The translations under genes were made by a program, and so were the position numbers. Of a stretch of DNA of 64,000 bases, positions 25,267 through 33,688 are shown piece after piece. The stretch lies in assembly GCF_023822045.1 (NCBI RefSeq), contig NZ_CP084712.1, forward strand, positions 2,480,001 through 2,544,000. Reading direction: 5' to 3'. The stretch comes from Sphingopyxis sp. USTB-05. GTDB lineage: Bacteria > Pseudomonadota > Alphaproteobacteria > Sphingomonadales > Sphingomonadaceae. Under the pieces are notes generated by a model. It had not been told where the DNA came from. It saw only the letters and a list, made by a program, of their open reading frames with translations, and made no database searches. Position 1 is the stretch's first letter; every line of letters starts with the position of its first letter.

Positions 25267-25750
25267 GCGCCGTCTCCTGCCCGTCCGCCTCGGCGGGTAT
25301 GTCGGGATCGCCTTCGATGACGAGAGGCGGCACGGTGAACTCGGCCTCGTCGAAATAGCCGAGAATGCCCTCGACGCTGCCGCGCCGGACCACTTCGTGC
25401 CGATCGATCAGGACGCGATCGGATTCGTCGACGATGAAGCTGTCGGGCGTGCCTTCGCCGCGGAAGACGATCCGCTCTGCGCTCCATTCGGCGAAGAATC
25501 CGCCCGCCCAGAATCGGTAAGGCAGTCCATGATCCTGGCAGAAGGTTTCGAGCGGCTCGACCTTTCCCCAGGCGACTTCGTTCGCAAACAGTTCGAGCGG
25601 TTCGCCGACGGTACGGTGCGAAGACTCGAAGGCGGGGCCGTCCCATTCGATGGAAAGGCTCTCGCCCGCGATGACCGCCGCGAGTGCGAGCCAGGTCTCG
25701 GGCGTGAGATGGCCGCCGAGCTTGAACGATATAGAGACGCGGTCAGCCAT
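25259..25750 (-). CDS. Conserved hypothetical protein, 162 residues
   Basis: Begins MADRVSISFKLGGHLTPETWLALAAVIAGESLSIEWDG and is acidic overall, with no signal peptide or recognised domain. The start ATG at 25750 has GGGAGGT just upstream, better than the earlier in-frame ATG at 25804. It is coupled to the next gene by an 8 bp overlap. Its function is unknown. Confidence 0.65.
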   Translation of the reverse strand: MADRVSISFKLGGHLTPETWLALAAVIAGESLSIEWDGPAFESSHRTVGEPLELFANEVAWGKVEPLETFCQDHGLPYRFWAGGFFAEWSAERIVFRGEGTPDSFIVDESDRVLIDRHEVVRRGSVEGILGYFDEAEFTVPPLVIEGDPDIPAEADGQETAHG

Positions 25751-25823
25751 GATGACCTCCCGCGACGAGGACCGGCATCGCCGGCGCGTTTGCTTGAATT
25801 TCATTTCGCATCTTCAATCTCCG

Positions 25824-25860
25824 TGAAAAAGCGAAAGCCCGGCGCGATGGCCGGGCTTTC
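25824..25860 (-). terminator. Rho-independent terminator after parB
   Basis: On the minus strand GAAAGCCCGGCC-ATCGC-GCCGGGCTTTC is followed by GCTTTTTC, 40 bp beyond the parB stop codon. It separates parB from the 162-residue gene. Confidence 0.8.
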
Positions 25861-25900
25861 GAGGTGGAAGTTCGCAGGTGCCGCTATGCGCGGCGGAGAT

Positions 25901-28027
25901 TCATTCGGCGCCGATCGCTTCGGGATCGCCCGCATCCTCACCTCCTTCCTCCGCGAGAAAGGCGGGAAGCTCGCCATCCGCCTCGTCGTTGGCCGGCGCC
26001 GTTGCCTCCGGCGCCGGGATGGCAGCGCTCTCGAGTTCGGGCGTCCGCATCGGCTCGGGGAGCCAGCCAGCGTCTTCGAGCAGGCGCTCGGCCTCGCGTG
26101 CCATGTCGCCCTTCTTCAAATGGTCGATCATTCCGGCAAAATTCTCGCCGCGTGCCTCGGCAACGTCGGCAAGAATCCGCAGCTTCGGAACGCTGCTCAG
26201 ATAGCCGTCGGCGGTCGGGCGCCAGCCGGCCTCCACGACATCCAGCCCCACGGCCCGCGCGAGCACATGGCTGTGCGCCAGCCGCCGGGCGATCCCGTGC
26301 GCCGAGACGCGGCCGTCATAGCCCCGGACGATCTCCGCCTGTGCATTGACGCCGAGCGAGGCGCAATGCGCAAGAAGGCTCGCGCGGTCCTCGTCGCCGA
26401 GTTCAAGCAGCCAGTCCCAGACCTCCTTGTCGCTTTTCGGCAGGCGACCACGCCATTCGTCGATGCGTTCCGCGATCGCCTGCCCCGGGGCGCAGTGACG
26501 CAGACCTGCCGGAGCGTTGGAAAAATGGACCGAGTTGATCGACGTCTGCAGACAGCTTTCGCGGCTGTAACCGTAAAAGCAGGACAGGACGAACGCATGG
26601 AGCACAGCGATATAGGCCGTCTCCGGGCACTTCGCGAAGGCGTCCTGTAGCGCGAGCGTTCTCCACGCCGTGAGGTCGGACACGAGGCGCTCTGACATCG
26701 GCTTCAAGGCACCTTCATCGTCCTCGGGCTCGGCCGCAGATTGGCCGGGAGCCGAAGGCGCGGACTTGGAACTGCCGTCGCCGCCGCCTGCGTCGTTCGC
26801 GCCCTCGCCCGTGCCCTGATCGCCCTCCTCCGGCTCGGCTTCGGGTTCATCCTCCGGCTTCACATAGCCGCGCTCGACGCTCAGCCTCCCGTCGATCCCG
26901 ATCGAGACGAACGCGCCGGCGATGGCGATCTCGGCGGCATCGAAGACGATCGGGCGGTCGTTGATGCGGCTGATCTCGGCGTCGATCTCCTCGAGCCGGG
27001 TGTGGACCTCGTCGGGAACCTCGTCCGCATCGCTCCATTCGTTGCTCAGCGCTTCGCCCTCCGCTTCGAGGTCCGCGCCGAGCTTCTCCTCCTCTGCGCT
27101 CATCGGCACTTCGTCGCCGGCAAGGACGCGCATGCCGCGCCCCGGATTGAAGACATGCTCGATCGCGGCGTCGATCCATTTCCAGCCTTCCTCGCCGATC
27201 CGCGCCGCTTCGGCTTCGAACTTCTCGGCGACGAGCCGGTCGAGCAGGCCGACGTCGGTGAGCCAGCCGCCGTGATCGACTTCGAACAGGTCGCGAACGA
27301 CACTGCCACCCGCCTCGACATAGGCGTCGAGCCCGGCGAAGCGGACACGCTTGTCGGATACGCGGACGCTGTTCTCGGTCAGCCTCTGGCGGATGAACGA
27401 AGCGGACGGCTGGAAGTCGTGCTCGACCATCTCCCAGACCTGAATCTGGCGCTCTTCATCGTCCGTCACCGTGAAGGCCATCAGGGTCTCGAGCGACATG
27501 CCGTCGTCACCATAGATGTCGAGCAGCTTTGGCGAGACGCTCGCCAGCTTGAGGCGCTGCCTGACCACCGCCGGTGTCACGAAAAAATGTGCCGCAATGT
27601 CCTCGACGGCATTCCCCTTGGCGGCGAGCGCCTGCATGCCGCGAAACTGGTCGAGCGGGTGCAGACTTACGCGCTCTGAATTCTCGGCGAGACTGTCCTC
27701 TTCGGCCAGGATATCGTCGTTCGCAGCCCGTATCCTGCACGGGATCGGCGCATTGTTGGCGAGCCGCTTCTGCTTCACCAGCAGTTGGAGAGCGCGGTAG
27801 CGTCGCCCGCCCGCCGGCACCTCAAAGTCACCGGTAGGGTTGCCTTCGCTATCGAGGATCGGGCGGACATTCAGGTTATGCAGCAACCCGCGCCGTGCGA
27901 TGCTGTCGGCCAGTTCGGCAACTGACTGGCCGGGCTTGATCCGCCGAACATTTGCGTCCGAAAGCCTCAACCGGTCAAGCGGGATGGCCTGCGGTTGATC
28001 GAGCGTGATTTTTTGCTTGGAAGCCAT
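25901..28027 (-). CDS. ParB/RepB/Spo0J-family nuclease-fold partition protein, oversized
   Basis: This 708-residue protein has an N-terminal ParB/Srx domain (about 14-115, DRLRLSDANVRRI, ADSIARRGLLHNLNVRP, EVPAGGRRYRALQLL) and a helix-turn-helix region (about 130-195, AVEDIAAHFFVTPAVVRQRLKLASVSPKLL). Then come an acidic low-complexity linker near 395-450 and a long C-terminal region that I do not recognise. Ordinary chromosomal ParB is 280-350 residues. There is no parA next to it, so it may regulate or maintain the element rather than segregate DNA with a ParA partner. This large type recurs on sphingomonad plasmids and islands. Confidence 0.85.
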   Translation of the reverse strand: MASKQKITLDQPQAIPLDRLRLSDANVRRIKPGQSVAELADSIARRGLLHNLNVRPILDSEGNPTGDFEVPAGGRRYRALQLLVKQKRLANNAPIPCRIRAANDDILAEEDSLAENSERVSLHPLDQFRGMQALAAKGNAVEDIAAHFFVTPAVVRQRLKLASVSPKLLDIYGDDGMSLETLMAFTVTDDEERQIQVWEMVEHDFQPSASFIRQRLTENSVRVSDKRVRFAGLDAYVEAGGSVVRDLFEVDHGGWLTDVGLLDRLVAEKFEAEAARIGEEGWKWIDAAIEHVFNPGRGMRVLAGDEVPMSAEEEKLGADLEAEGEALSNEWSDADEVPDEVHTRLEEIDAEISRINDRPIVFDAAEIAIAGAFVSIGIDGRLSVERGYVKPEDEPEAEPEEGDQGTGEGANDAGGGDGSSKSAPSAPGQSAAEPEDDEGALKPMSERLVSDLTAWRTLALQDAFAKCPETAYIAVLHAFVLSCFYGYSRESCLQTSINSVHFSNAPAGLRHCAPGQAIAERIDEWRGRLPKSDKEVWDWLLELGDEDRASLLAHCASLGVNAQAEIVRGYDGRVSAHGIARRLAHSHVLARAVGLDVVEAGWRPTADGYLSSVPKLRILADVAEARGENFAGMIDHLKKGDMAREAERLLEDAGWLPEPMRTPELESAAIPAPEATAPANDEADGELPAFLAEEGGEDAGDPEAIGAE

Positions 28028-28225
28028 GACTTATCTCCGCGACGGCCGACCAAGAGACTCTCTCTCGGCCTTCGAACCGTCGCGAAGCGCCCCTTCCCTC
28101 TTGCTCTCACCCGCGCGGTTGGGGGGAGGCAGGGAAGTGAGCTACCGTTCACAACAAGGATGCGAAGTGCTTTTTGGCCCGCGATGATAACCACGTTTCG
28201 ATGCTTGATAGGGAAAACGGCTCGT

Positions 28226-29452
28226 CTACTCCGCGTCTCCGCCTCCTGTCTGTTCCCCGTCGTCCTCAACAACTTTGCGGCCGAGGCAATAACTGCCCCA
28301 CGCACCCATGAGCCTGACACGCTCGCCAGGCTTTTCCGCGGTCCCGAGGTAGGTCGTCCGACGGTAAGCGGCCTGCACTGCATCCGGCGTCTTGTGCGCA
28401 AGCGCCGCTTCCACAACGGCATCGGGGAAACCCTCGTTCGCCGCCCAATCGGTGAATGTCGACCGGAAGCCGTGGACATGAAAAGGCTCAGCCATGTCAC
28501 GAAGGACTTTGAGCAGCGTCATATCGGACATATTCTTCCCACTCGCACCGGGGAAAATCACGTCTGTGTCCGGGAGCCTGAAAGCATGCGCTTTTGCAAT
28601 CACTTCCAGCGCGGCATCGGACAGCGGCACGATATGCGACTTGCCACGCTTCATATGATCGGCGGGCACAGTCCATAGCCGCGCTTCAATGTCGAGTTCG
28701 TCCCAGGTCGCCAGACGCACCTCCTGGCTGCGCGCACCGGTCAGGATGAGTAGTTCCAGGGCAAGCCTGCTGTAGGATGGCTTTCGCTGCAGTGCAGTGA
28801 TGAAACCGGGCAAAGCCGCATATGGCATAGCCTTGCGATTCTCGGTCTTCTTGAGTTGCCGCGGCAAGCCACGCCCCGCTTTCAGGCTGCTATTACCTGA
28901 GGGAGCCTCGCGTGAACGCCAGCCCTTTGCATGCGCATAATCAAGCACGGTGCAGATCCGGTTGCGCACCTGACGGGCGGTCTCGGGTATGTCCTGCCAG
29001 ATCGGCGTGAGCACGTTTATGATGTCAGCCGCGACAATCGCACCGGTCTGCTCGTCGCCCAGTTTAGGGAAGGCATAATTCTCAAGGCTGGAAAGCCATT
29101 GGCGGGCGTAGATCTCGCTCTTCCATCCCGCCTCGTTCTCGGCGTGATATTGCCTCGCCGCCTCGCGAAACGTCACCTTGGCAGATGTCTCGTCCTTCCG
29201 CTCAGCCAATATGTCGCGCCGGTCGACCTTGACCGCCTTGCGAAGCTCGCCGGCCTTCTCGCGGACCTGCGCCAAAGTGAACAACTTCGCACTGCCAAGC
29301 CCGATGTCCTGACGCTTGCCGTCGCGCTGCAGGCGAAGGGTCCAGGACGCCCCTCCCCGCTTGTCGACCTTCAAAAACAAGCCGTCACCATCCTGGTACG
29401 TGCCCGGATTCGCGAGAGCGGCCTTGACTGCAACCGCCGTGAGTTTGCCCAT
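28226..29452 (-). CDS. Tyrosine-type site-specific integrase, P4-like
   Basis: This 408-residue integrase starts at ATG 29452. An N-terminal DUF4102 arm-binding domain (AVKAALANPGTYQDGDGLFLKVDKRGGASWTLR) is followed by a core-binding domain. The catalytic domain carries the active-site residues: Arg in LTGARSQEVR, His-x-x-Arg in VHGFRSTFTDW, His in ALAHKT and Tyr in AAYRRTTYL. The gene lies 198 bp from the 3' end of tRNA-Tyr and points away from it, the normal position of an integrase just inside its tRNA attachment site. Confidence 0.92.
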   Translation of the reverse strand: MGKLTAVAVKAALANPGTYQDGDGLFLKVDKRGGASWTLRLQRDGKRQDIGLGSAKLFTLAQVREKAGELRKAVKVDRRDILAERKDETSAKVTFREAARQYHAENEAGWKSEIYARQWLSSLENYAFPKLGDEQTGAIVAADIINVLTPIWQDIPETARQVRNRICTVLDYAHAKGWRSREAPSGNSSLKAGRGLPRQLKKTENRKAMPYAALPGFITALQRKPSYSRLALELLILTGARSQEVRLATWDELDIEARLWTVPADHMKRGKSHIVPLSDAALEVIAKAHAFRLPDTDVIFPGASGKNMSDMTLLKVLRDMAEPFHVHGFRSTFTDWAANEGFPDAVVEAALAHKTPDAVQAAYRRTTYLGTAEKPGERVRLMGAWGSYCLGRKVVEDDGEQTGGGDAE

Positions 29453-29455
29453 GGG

Positions 29456-29540
29456 AATCTTCCCCCACACTTTCTCCCCACATTCTGGGGAACACGAGTG
29501 TGGGGGAAAGACAATCTTCCCCCACACTTCCCCCACACTA
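29456..29540. repeat. Repeated TTCCCCCACACT motif: candidate integrase arm sites
   Basis: AATCTTCCCCCACACTT occurs as a perfect 17 bp direct repeat at 29456-29472 and 29513-29529. A partial third copy lies at 29528-29540 and an inverted copy, AGTGTGGGGGAAAG, at 29497-29510. The cluster lies between the integrase start and the tRNA-Tyr 3' end, where integrase or excisionase arm-type sites, or an integrase promoter operator, are expected. Confidence 0.6.
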
Positions 29541-29650
29541 CGCTCCGGCTGCAGGCAAATTGCCCCGGACGCATGCGGACGATGCGTGGATGATACGCTA
29601 GGTTTTCTGGGATTTCTAGGGGGTTCGGCGGACACCCTCGGATGGGAGGG

Positions 29651-29736
29651 TGGTGGACAGGGCTGGATTCGAACCAGCGTACGGAAACCCGGGCAGATTT
29701 ACAGTCTGCTGCCTTTAACCACTCGGCCACCTGTCC
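29651..29736 (-). tRNA. tRNA-Tyr (anticodon GTA)
   Basis: The minus strand folds as a class II tRNA with acceptor stem GGACAGG paired near the 3' end. The anticodon loop is CTGTAAA (anticodon GTA), with a long variable arm as expected for bacterial tRNA-Tyr, a TTCGAAT T-loop and an encoded CCA end. Its 3' end faces the integrase, so it is the likely attachment site. Confidence 0.95.
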
Positions 29737-29817
29737 ATTGGGGCCCGCTTTGGGAAGTGGCCCAATGGCGAAACGAGGCTTGCCTGTCAATGCCAGTCAT
29801 GGGAAAGGCGCGCCATC

Positions 29818-30585
29818 ATGCGTCAATTTTCTCGTCATCGTCGTCCGGCCGGTCAAAATCAGCGCGGACAAGCCATTCGTTTCTGGGGCCGCCACGCCGT
29901 ATTGGCCGCGCTCGCCAACCCTGAACGCACCGTAAAACGCATCTGGGGCACCCGTGAGGCGCTGGGCCAGCTCGACCTGCCGCCGGTGATTCCGATCAGC
30001 TACGCCGACGTCACCGACCTGGCGCGACTCGTCGCGCGCGATGCGCCGCATCAGGGACTGGTGGTCGAGGTCGACCCGCTCGAGGACATCTATCTCAGCG
30101 ACCTTCTGCAGGAAGAAAGCGATACGGACAGCAAGCGTCCGCTGATCATCCTCGATCAGGTCACCGATCCGCACAATATCGGGGCCGTGCTGCGCTCGGC
30201 GGCGGCGTTCGATGCTGCCGCGATCATCACGCAGGATCGCCACAGCCCGCCCGAAAGCGGCGTCATCGCGCGTTCGGCATCGGGCGCGCTCGAAACCGTG
30301 CCATGGGTGCGCGTCGTCAATCTGTCGCGCGCGCTCGAAGAAATCGCCGAGGCGCAATATTGGCGCATCGGGCTGATGGGCGACACCGAAACCACGCTGG
30401 GCGAGACGCTCGACGGCAGCAAGGTCGCGCTGGTGCTGGGGTCCGAAGGCGACGGCATGCGCCACAATGTCATGGAACATTGCGACGTGCTGGCCAAGCT
30501 CCCCATCTCGCCGCGGATGGAGAGCCTCAACATCTCGAACGCCGCGGCGATCGCGCTCTACGCGGTCGCGACGGCCGGCCAGTAA
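29818..30585 (+). CDS. rlmB: 23S rRNA (guanosine-2'-O-)-methyltransferase RlmB
   Basis: This 255-residue SpoU/TrmH-class methyltransferase has a substrate-binding N-terminal domain (FWGRHAVLAALANPERTV). The C-terminal knotted domain shows the three SpoU motifs: LDQVTDPHNIGAVLRSAAAF, VALVLGSEGDGMRH and LPISPRMESLNISNAAAIALY. It modifies G2251 of 23S rRNA in E. coli. It begins 82 bp after the tRNA-Tyr gene on the other strand and ends 3 bp from the convergent ferredoxin gene. Confidence 0.92.
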   Translation: MRQFSRHRRPAGQNQRGQAIRFWGRHAVLAALANPERTVKRIWGTREALGQLDLPPVIPISYADVTDLARLVARDAPHQGLVVEVDPLEDIYLSDLLQEESDTDSKRPLIILDQVTDPHNIGAVLRSAAAFDAAAIITQDRHSPPESGVIARSASGALETVPWVRVVNLSRALEEIAEAQYWRIGLMGDTETTLGETLDGSKVALVLGSEGDGMRHNVMEHCDVLAKLPISPRMESLNISNAAAIALYAVATAGQ

Positions 30586-30588
30586 GGC

Positions 30589-30906
30589 TCAATCCTCGGC
30601 GGCGATCCGCACGCGGAGGCCGTCGAGCGCATCGCTGAACGGAATCTGGCACGACAGGCGCGAACTGTCGTCGCGGTCGGTCGTCGAATCGAGCAGATCG
30701 TTCTCGTCTTCGCTCATCGCGGGCATCGCGGCGCTGTCGCCCGCCTCGACATGGACATGGCACGTCGCGCACGAACAGCAACCGCCGCACAGCGCGAGCA
30801 GTTCGTCAAAGCCGGCGTCGCGGATATTTTCCATGACCGTCAGGCTGGTGTCGCCCTCGATCTCATGCTCGGTCCCGTCACGCGTCACGACAATCAGCTT
30901 GGCCAT
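30589..30906 (-). CDS. 2Fe-2S ferredoxin, adrenodoxin type
   Basis: This 105-residue electron carrier has the cluster ligands in [10 protein letters not shown] (Cys-x5-Cys-x2-Cys) and the fourth Cys in RLSCQIPF, as in adrenodoxin/putidaredoxin-type ferredoxins. The start at 30906 ([11 protein letters not shown]) is preferred over ATG 30918, because it fits the family length and has GGGGA upstream. It probably serves cytochrome P450s or Fe-S assembly; no partner gene is adjacent. Confidence 0.9.
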   Translation of the reverse strand: MAKLIVVTRDGTEHEIEGDTSLTVMENIRDAGFDELLALCGGCCSCATCHVHVEAGDSAAMPAMSEDENDLLDSTTDRDDSSRLSCQIPFSDALDGLRVRIAAED

Positions 30907-31007
30907 GCTAGTCCCCATAGGTTTCTTGTTGCTGGCGCTATGTCGCGCGTTGCGCGGCAAATCAAGCGTTGCTAGTGATAGCCTCCGGAACAAAAGGAGA
31001 ATATGCG

Positions 31008-31625
31008 ATGGGGCTCAGCCAGCAGCAGCTGAACGCGGGAATCGACGCGCTTGCCGCGCGCGATGCCAATTTCGCACGCGCGCTCGGCAATGCCGGCTAT
31101 CCCGAGCCGCGCATCCGCGCCCCCGGCTACACCACATTGCTCCGCACCATCGTTGGCCAGCAGGTAAGCGTCGCCGCGGCGAACTCGATCTGGAACAAGC
31201 TGGAGGCGCAGTTTGGCGAGGGTTGCCCGGCGGAAACGGTTGCCGCCGCCGACTTCGACACACTGCGCGCGTGCGGGTTGTCGGGCCAGAAACAGGGTTA
31301 TGCCAAAAGCCTTGCGCAGTTGATCCTCGACGGCGAACTGAAATTCGACGCCCTCCCTGCCGACGACGAGGAAGCGATCGCGCTGCTCACCAAAGTCAAG
31401 GGAATCGGCCGCTGGTCGGCCGAAATCTACCTCCTCTTTGCCGAAGGGCGCCCTGACATCTGGCCCGCGGGCGATCTCGCGGTGCAGGAAGCCGTCGGCC
31501 GCATCCTCCAACTTGGCGCGCGCCCCGGCGAGAAGCAGGCGCGCGAACTGGCGGAGGCGTGGCGCCCGCACCGCGGCGCGGCTGCGATCTTCAGTTGGCA
31601 CTGTTACAATATGGATGTGATCTGA
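31008..31625 (+). CDS. DNA-3-methyladenine glycosylase, HhH-GPD family
   Basis: This 205-residue base-excision repair enzyme of AlkA type has the helix-hairpin-helix [18 protein letters not shown] near residues 130-147, followed by the catalytic Asp in [29 protein letters not shown] near residue 45 is also typical. The ATG at 31008 has AAAAGGAGA upstream. It removes alkylated bases from DNA. It reads divergently from the ferredoxin gene. Confidence 0.9.
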   Translation: MGLSQQQLNAGIDALAARDANFARALGNAGYPEPRIRAPGYTTLLRTIVGQQVSVAAANSIWNKLEAQFGEGCPAETVAAADFDTLRACGLSGQKQGYAKSLAQLILDGELKFDALPADDEEAIALLTKVKGIGRWSAEIYLLFAEGRPDIWPAGDLAVQEAVGRILQLGARPGEKQARELAEAWRPHRGAAAIFSWHCYNMDVI

Positions 31626-31642
31626 GGATCAGCCCTCCCTCC

Positions 31643-31720
31643 GCGTCATTGCGGGCGTAGCGAAGCAATCCAGAGTTAGGTAAACCGCGCTGGATTGCTT
31701 CGCTACGCTCGCAATGACGC
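31643..31720. repeat. Chromosomal inverted repeat, CGTCATTGCG family, copy 1
   Basis: GCGTCATTGCGGGCGTAGCG and its near-perfect reverse complement face each other around an 18 bp centre, with arms of about 30 bp. Copies also lie at 35865-35941 and 59719-59794. It may act as a bidirectional terminator after the glycosylase gene. It resembles the REP-like elements scattered in sphingomonad chromosomes. Confidence 0.8.
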
Positions 31721-31737
31721 ACTTGAAGGACGCAGAA

Positions 31738-32136
31738 ATGACCACCCGCGATATCGTCACCGCCTATTACGCCGCGTTCAACGCGGGCGACACCGACGCC
31801 ATGCTTGCGCTCGTCGCCGACGATATGCGGCATGACGTCAACCAGGGCGAACCGCGGCACGGCAAGGCGCTGTTCGCCGAGTTCAACGCGCATATGACGC
31901 GCTGCTACCGCGAGCAGCTAACCGACATGGTGATCTTTGCCGAGGGCAATCGCGCCGCCGCCGAGTTTGTCGTCAACGGCACCTATCTCGCGACCGACGA
32001 GGGCCTTCCCGAAGCCAATGGCCAGACCTATCGCCTCCCCGGCGGCGCTTTCCTCTCGGTAAATAACGCCGGGCTGATCGACCGGGTGACGACCTATTAC
32101 AATCTGCAGGACTGGCTGAAGCAGGTCGGCGCATGA
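31738..32136 (+). CDS. NTF2-like / ketosteroid isomerase-related protein
   Basis: This 132-residue SnoaL-type cone-fold protein (DIVTAYYAAFNAGDTDAMLALVADDMRHDVNQGEPRHG..FAEFNAHMTRCY..) has the pattern common to this superfamily. The family includes isomerases, dehydratases and non-enzymatic binding proteins, so no reaction can be given. Start MTTRD at 31738 is preferred over the ATG at 31714, which lies in the repeat. The stop overlaps the GNAT gene start (ATGA), and the next three genes form a tight run. Confidence 0.75.
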   Translation: MTTRDIVTAYYAAFNAGDTDAMLALVADDMRHDVNQGEPRHGKALFAEFNAHMTRCYREQLTDMVIFAEGNRAAAEFVVNGTYLATDEGLPEANGQTYRLPGGAFLSVNNAGLIDRVTTYYNLQDWLKQVGA

Positions 32137-32720
32137 CCGTAACCGTCGCGCCGGTAACGGGCAGCGGGTTGGCGGAGGTCATCCCCGCCCTCGCCCGCCT
32201 GCGCACCACCGTTTTCCGCGACTTTCCCTATCTCTACGATGGCGATGCCGCCTATGAGTCCGGCTATCTCGCCACCTTCGCGGCGGCCGACGGCGCGGTG
32301 ATCGTCGTCGCGCGCGATGGCGACGACATTGTCGGCGCCGCCACCGCTGCGCCGCTCGCCACGCAGGACGCGGCGTGGCAATCGCCGCTCGCCGCCGCCG
32401 GTTTCGACGTCGCGCGCACCTTCTATTTCGGCGAATCGGTGCTGCTCGCCAGCCATCGCGGTCGGGGCATCGGCCACGCCTTCTTCGACCATCGCGAAGC
32501 GCAGGCGCGCGCACGCGGCGCCTCGCACGCCGTCTTCTGCAGCGTGATCCGCGCCGACGATCACCCCGTCCGCCCCGCCGATTATCGCCCCCTCGACAGT
32601 TTCTGGCACGCGCGCGGCTATGCTCCGCTCGCCGGGGTCATCGCGTCCTTCGACTGGAAATGCGTCGGCGAGGATGCCGAACGCGCGCACAGTCTCCAAT
32701 ATTGGACCCGCACGCTATGA
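32133..32720 (+). CDS. GNAT-family N-acetyltransferase
   Basis: This 195-residue acetyltransferase has the acetyl-CoA-binding segment LLASHRGRGIGHAFFDHREAQARARGA near residues 109-135, containing the R/Q-x-x-G-x-G/A loop. The substrate is unknown. It overlaps both neighbours by 4 bases (ATGA), so it is coupled with the NTF2-like and carbon-nitrogen hydrolase genes and probably acts with them. Confidence 0.82.
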   Translation: MTVTVAPVTGSGLAEVIPALARLRTTVFRDFPYLYDGDAAYESGYLATFAAADGAVIVVARDGDDIVGAATAAPLATQDAAWQSPLAAAGFDVARTFYFGESVLLASHRGRGIGHAFFDHREAQARARGASHAVFCSVIRADDHPVRPADYRPLDSFWHARGYAPLAGVIASFDWKCVGEDAERAHSLQYWTRTL

Positions 32721-33601
32721 TCCGCGTCGCAAGCGCCGCCTGGCCGATCGATCGGCACCCCGACTGGGCAAGCTATGCCGCCAAGCTCGAAGCCTGGGTG
32801 ACCGAAGCGGCGGGCAATGGCGCGCGCCTGCTCGTCTTCCCCGAATATGGCAATATGGAGCTCGCGTCGCTGCTCGATCCCGCGGTCGCGCTCGATGCCG
32901 CAGCGCAGGTCGCGCCGCTTGCCGCCATGGCGGACGAGACCGCGCGTCTCCACGCCTTTCTCGCGCAGCGCCACGGCGTCCACATCCTCGCCGGGTCGAT
33001 GGTCGAACGCGACGAGCGCGGCCTGATCGTCAATCGCGCGCGCCTCTTCGGGCCGGAGGGCGGCGCGGGCTTTCAGGACAAGCTGATCCTGACGATGTGG
33101 GAACGCACCCACTGGACAATCGCCCCCGGCGAGCCGCAAGTGACGCTGTTCGATCTCGGCATTGCAAAGGTCGGCGTGATCATCTGTTACGATTGTGAGT
33201 TTCCTGCGGCCGCGCAGGCGCTCTCGGCCGCAGGCGCCGACATTCTGCTGATCCCGAGCTGCACCGACAGCCTCGCTGGCTATTGGCGTGTCCGCGTCGG
33301 CGCGATGGCGCGCGCTCTCGAAACGCAATGCTTCACCATCCAGTCGCCGACGGTCGGCGCCGCCCCCTGGTCGGCGGTGGTCGACATCAACGTCGGGGCG
33401 GCGGGCGTCTTTGCGCCGCCCGACCTTGGCATGCCCGCCGACGGCATCATCGCGCTCGGCGAACTCGACGCGCCCGGCTGGACCTATGCCGACATCGACC
33501 TTGAGGCGCTGGCCGAGTTGCGGCGCAATGGCGCGGTGCGTGGGCCAGCACATTGGAGCGAGCAGCCGCAAGCTCCGCCCCTAATGCTTCAGATTCGCTA
33601 A
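32717..33601 (+). CDS. Carbon-nitrogen hydrolase (nitrilase superfamily)
   Basis: This 294-residue amidase-like enzyme has the catalytic triad of the superfamily: Glu in LLVFPEYGNME, Lys in GFQDKLILTMWE and Cys in VIICYDCEFP. It hydrolyses C-N bonds of an unknown amide or nitrile. The arrangement GNAT then CN-hydrolase with a 4-base overlap suggests a two-step modification or detoxification of a small amine or amide. It is followed by a bidirectional terminator. Confidence 0.88.
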   Translation: MIRVASAAWPIDRHPDWASYAAKLEAWVTEAAGNGARLLVFPEYGNMELASLLDPAVALDAAAQVAPLAAMADETARLHAFLAQRHGVHILAGSMVERDERGLIVNRARLFGPEGGAGFQDKLILTMWERTHWTIAPGEPQVTLFDLGIAKVGVIICYDCEFPAAAQALSAAGADILLIPSCTDSLAGYWRVRVGAMARALETQCFTIQSPTVGAAPWSAVVDINVGAAGVFAPPDLGMPADGIIALGELDAPGWTYADIDLEALAELRRNGAVRGPAHWSEQPQAPPLMLQIR

Positions 33602-33631
33602 CGGCCCCACAGTCGCCCCCCGCGATGGAAA

Positions 33632-33670
33632 ACAAAAAGGCCGGGTGGATCGCTCCGCCCGGCCTTTTGT
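33632..33670. terminator. Bidirectional terminator between CN-hydrolase and trigger factor genes
   Basis: ACAAAAAGGCCGGG pairs with CCCGGCCTTTTGT around a short loop, with A-run on one side and T-run on the other. It can serve both convergent genes. Confidence 0.88.
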
Positions 33671-33688
33671 TTCAGCCCTGAAGTGGGC

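Larger units (their letters stand above)
1..29654. mobile_element. Integrated element or genomic island at tRNA-Tyr; left end not in the window
   Basis: The right end is well supported: a P4-type integrase beside the 3' end of a tRNA gene, arm-like repeats, and an element backbone (ParB, strawberry-notch/methyltransferase, toprim, SLOG protein) down to about 17.3 kb. Extension leftward over the lasso and cyanophycin genes is inferred. No chromosomal inverted repeats were seen left of the tRNA and no second copy of the tRNA 3' end was seen by eye. No conjugation genes are visible, so it may be an ICE seen in part, an IME or a decayed island. Confidence 0.5.

Noticed and set aside
1..29600. Second attachment site of the element inside the window
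   Set aside because: I saw no second copy of the tRNA-Tyr 3' end reading left from 29.6 kb; the other end probably lies outside, but this was checked only by eye.
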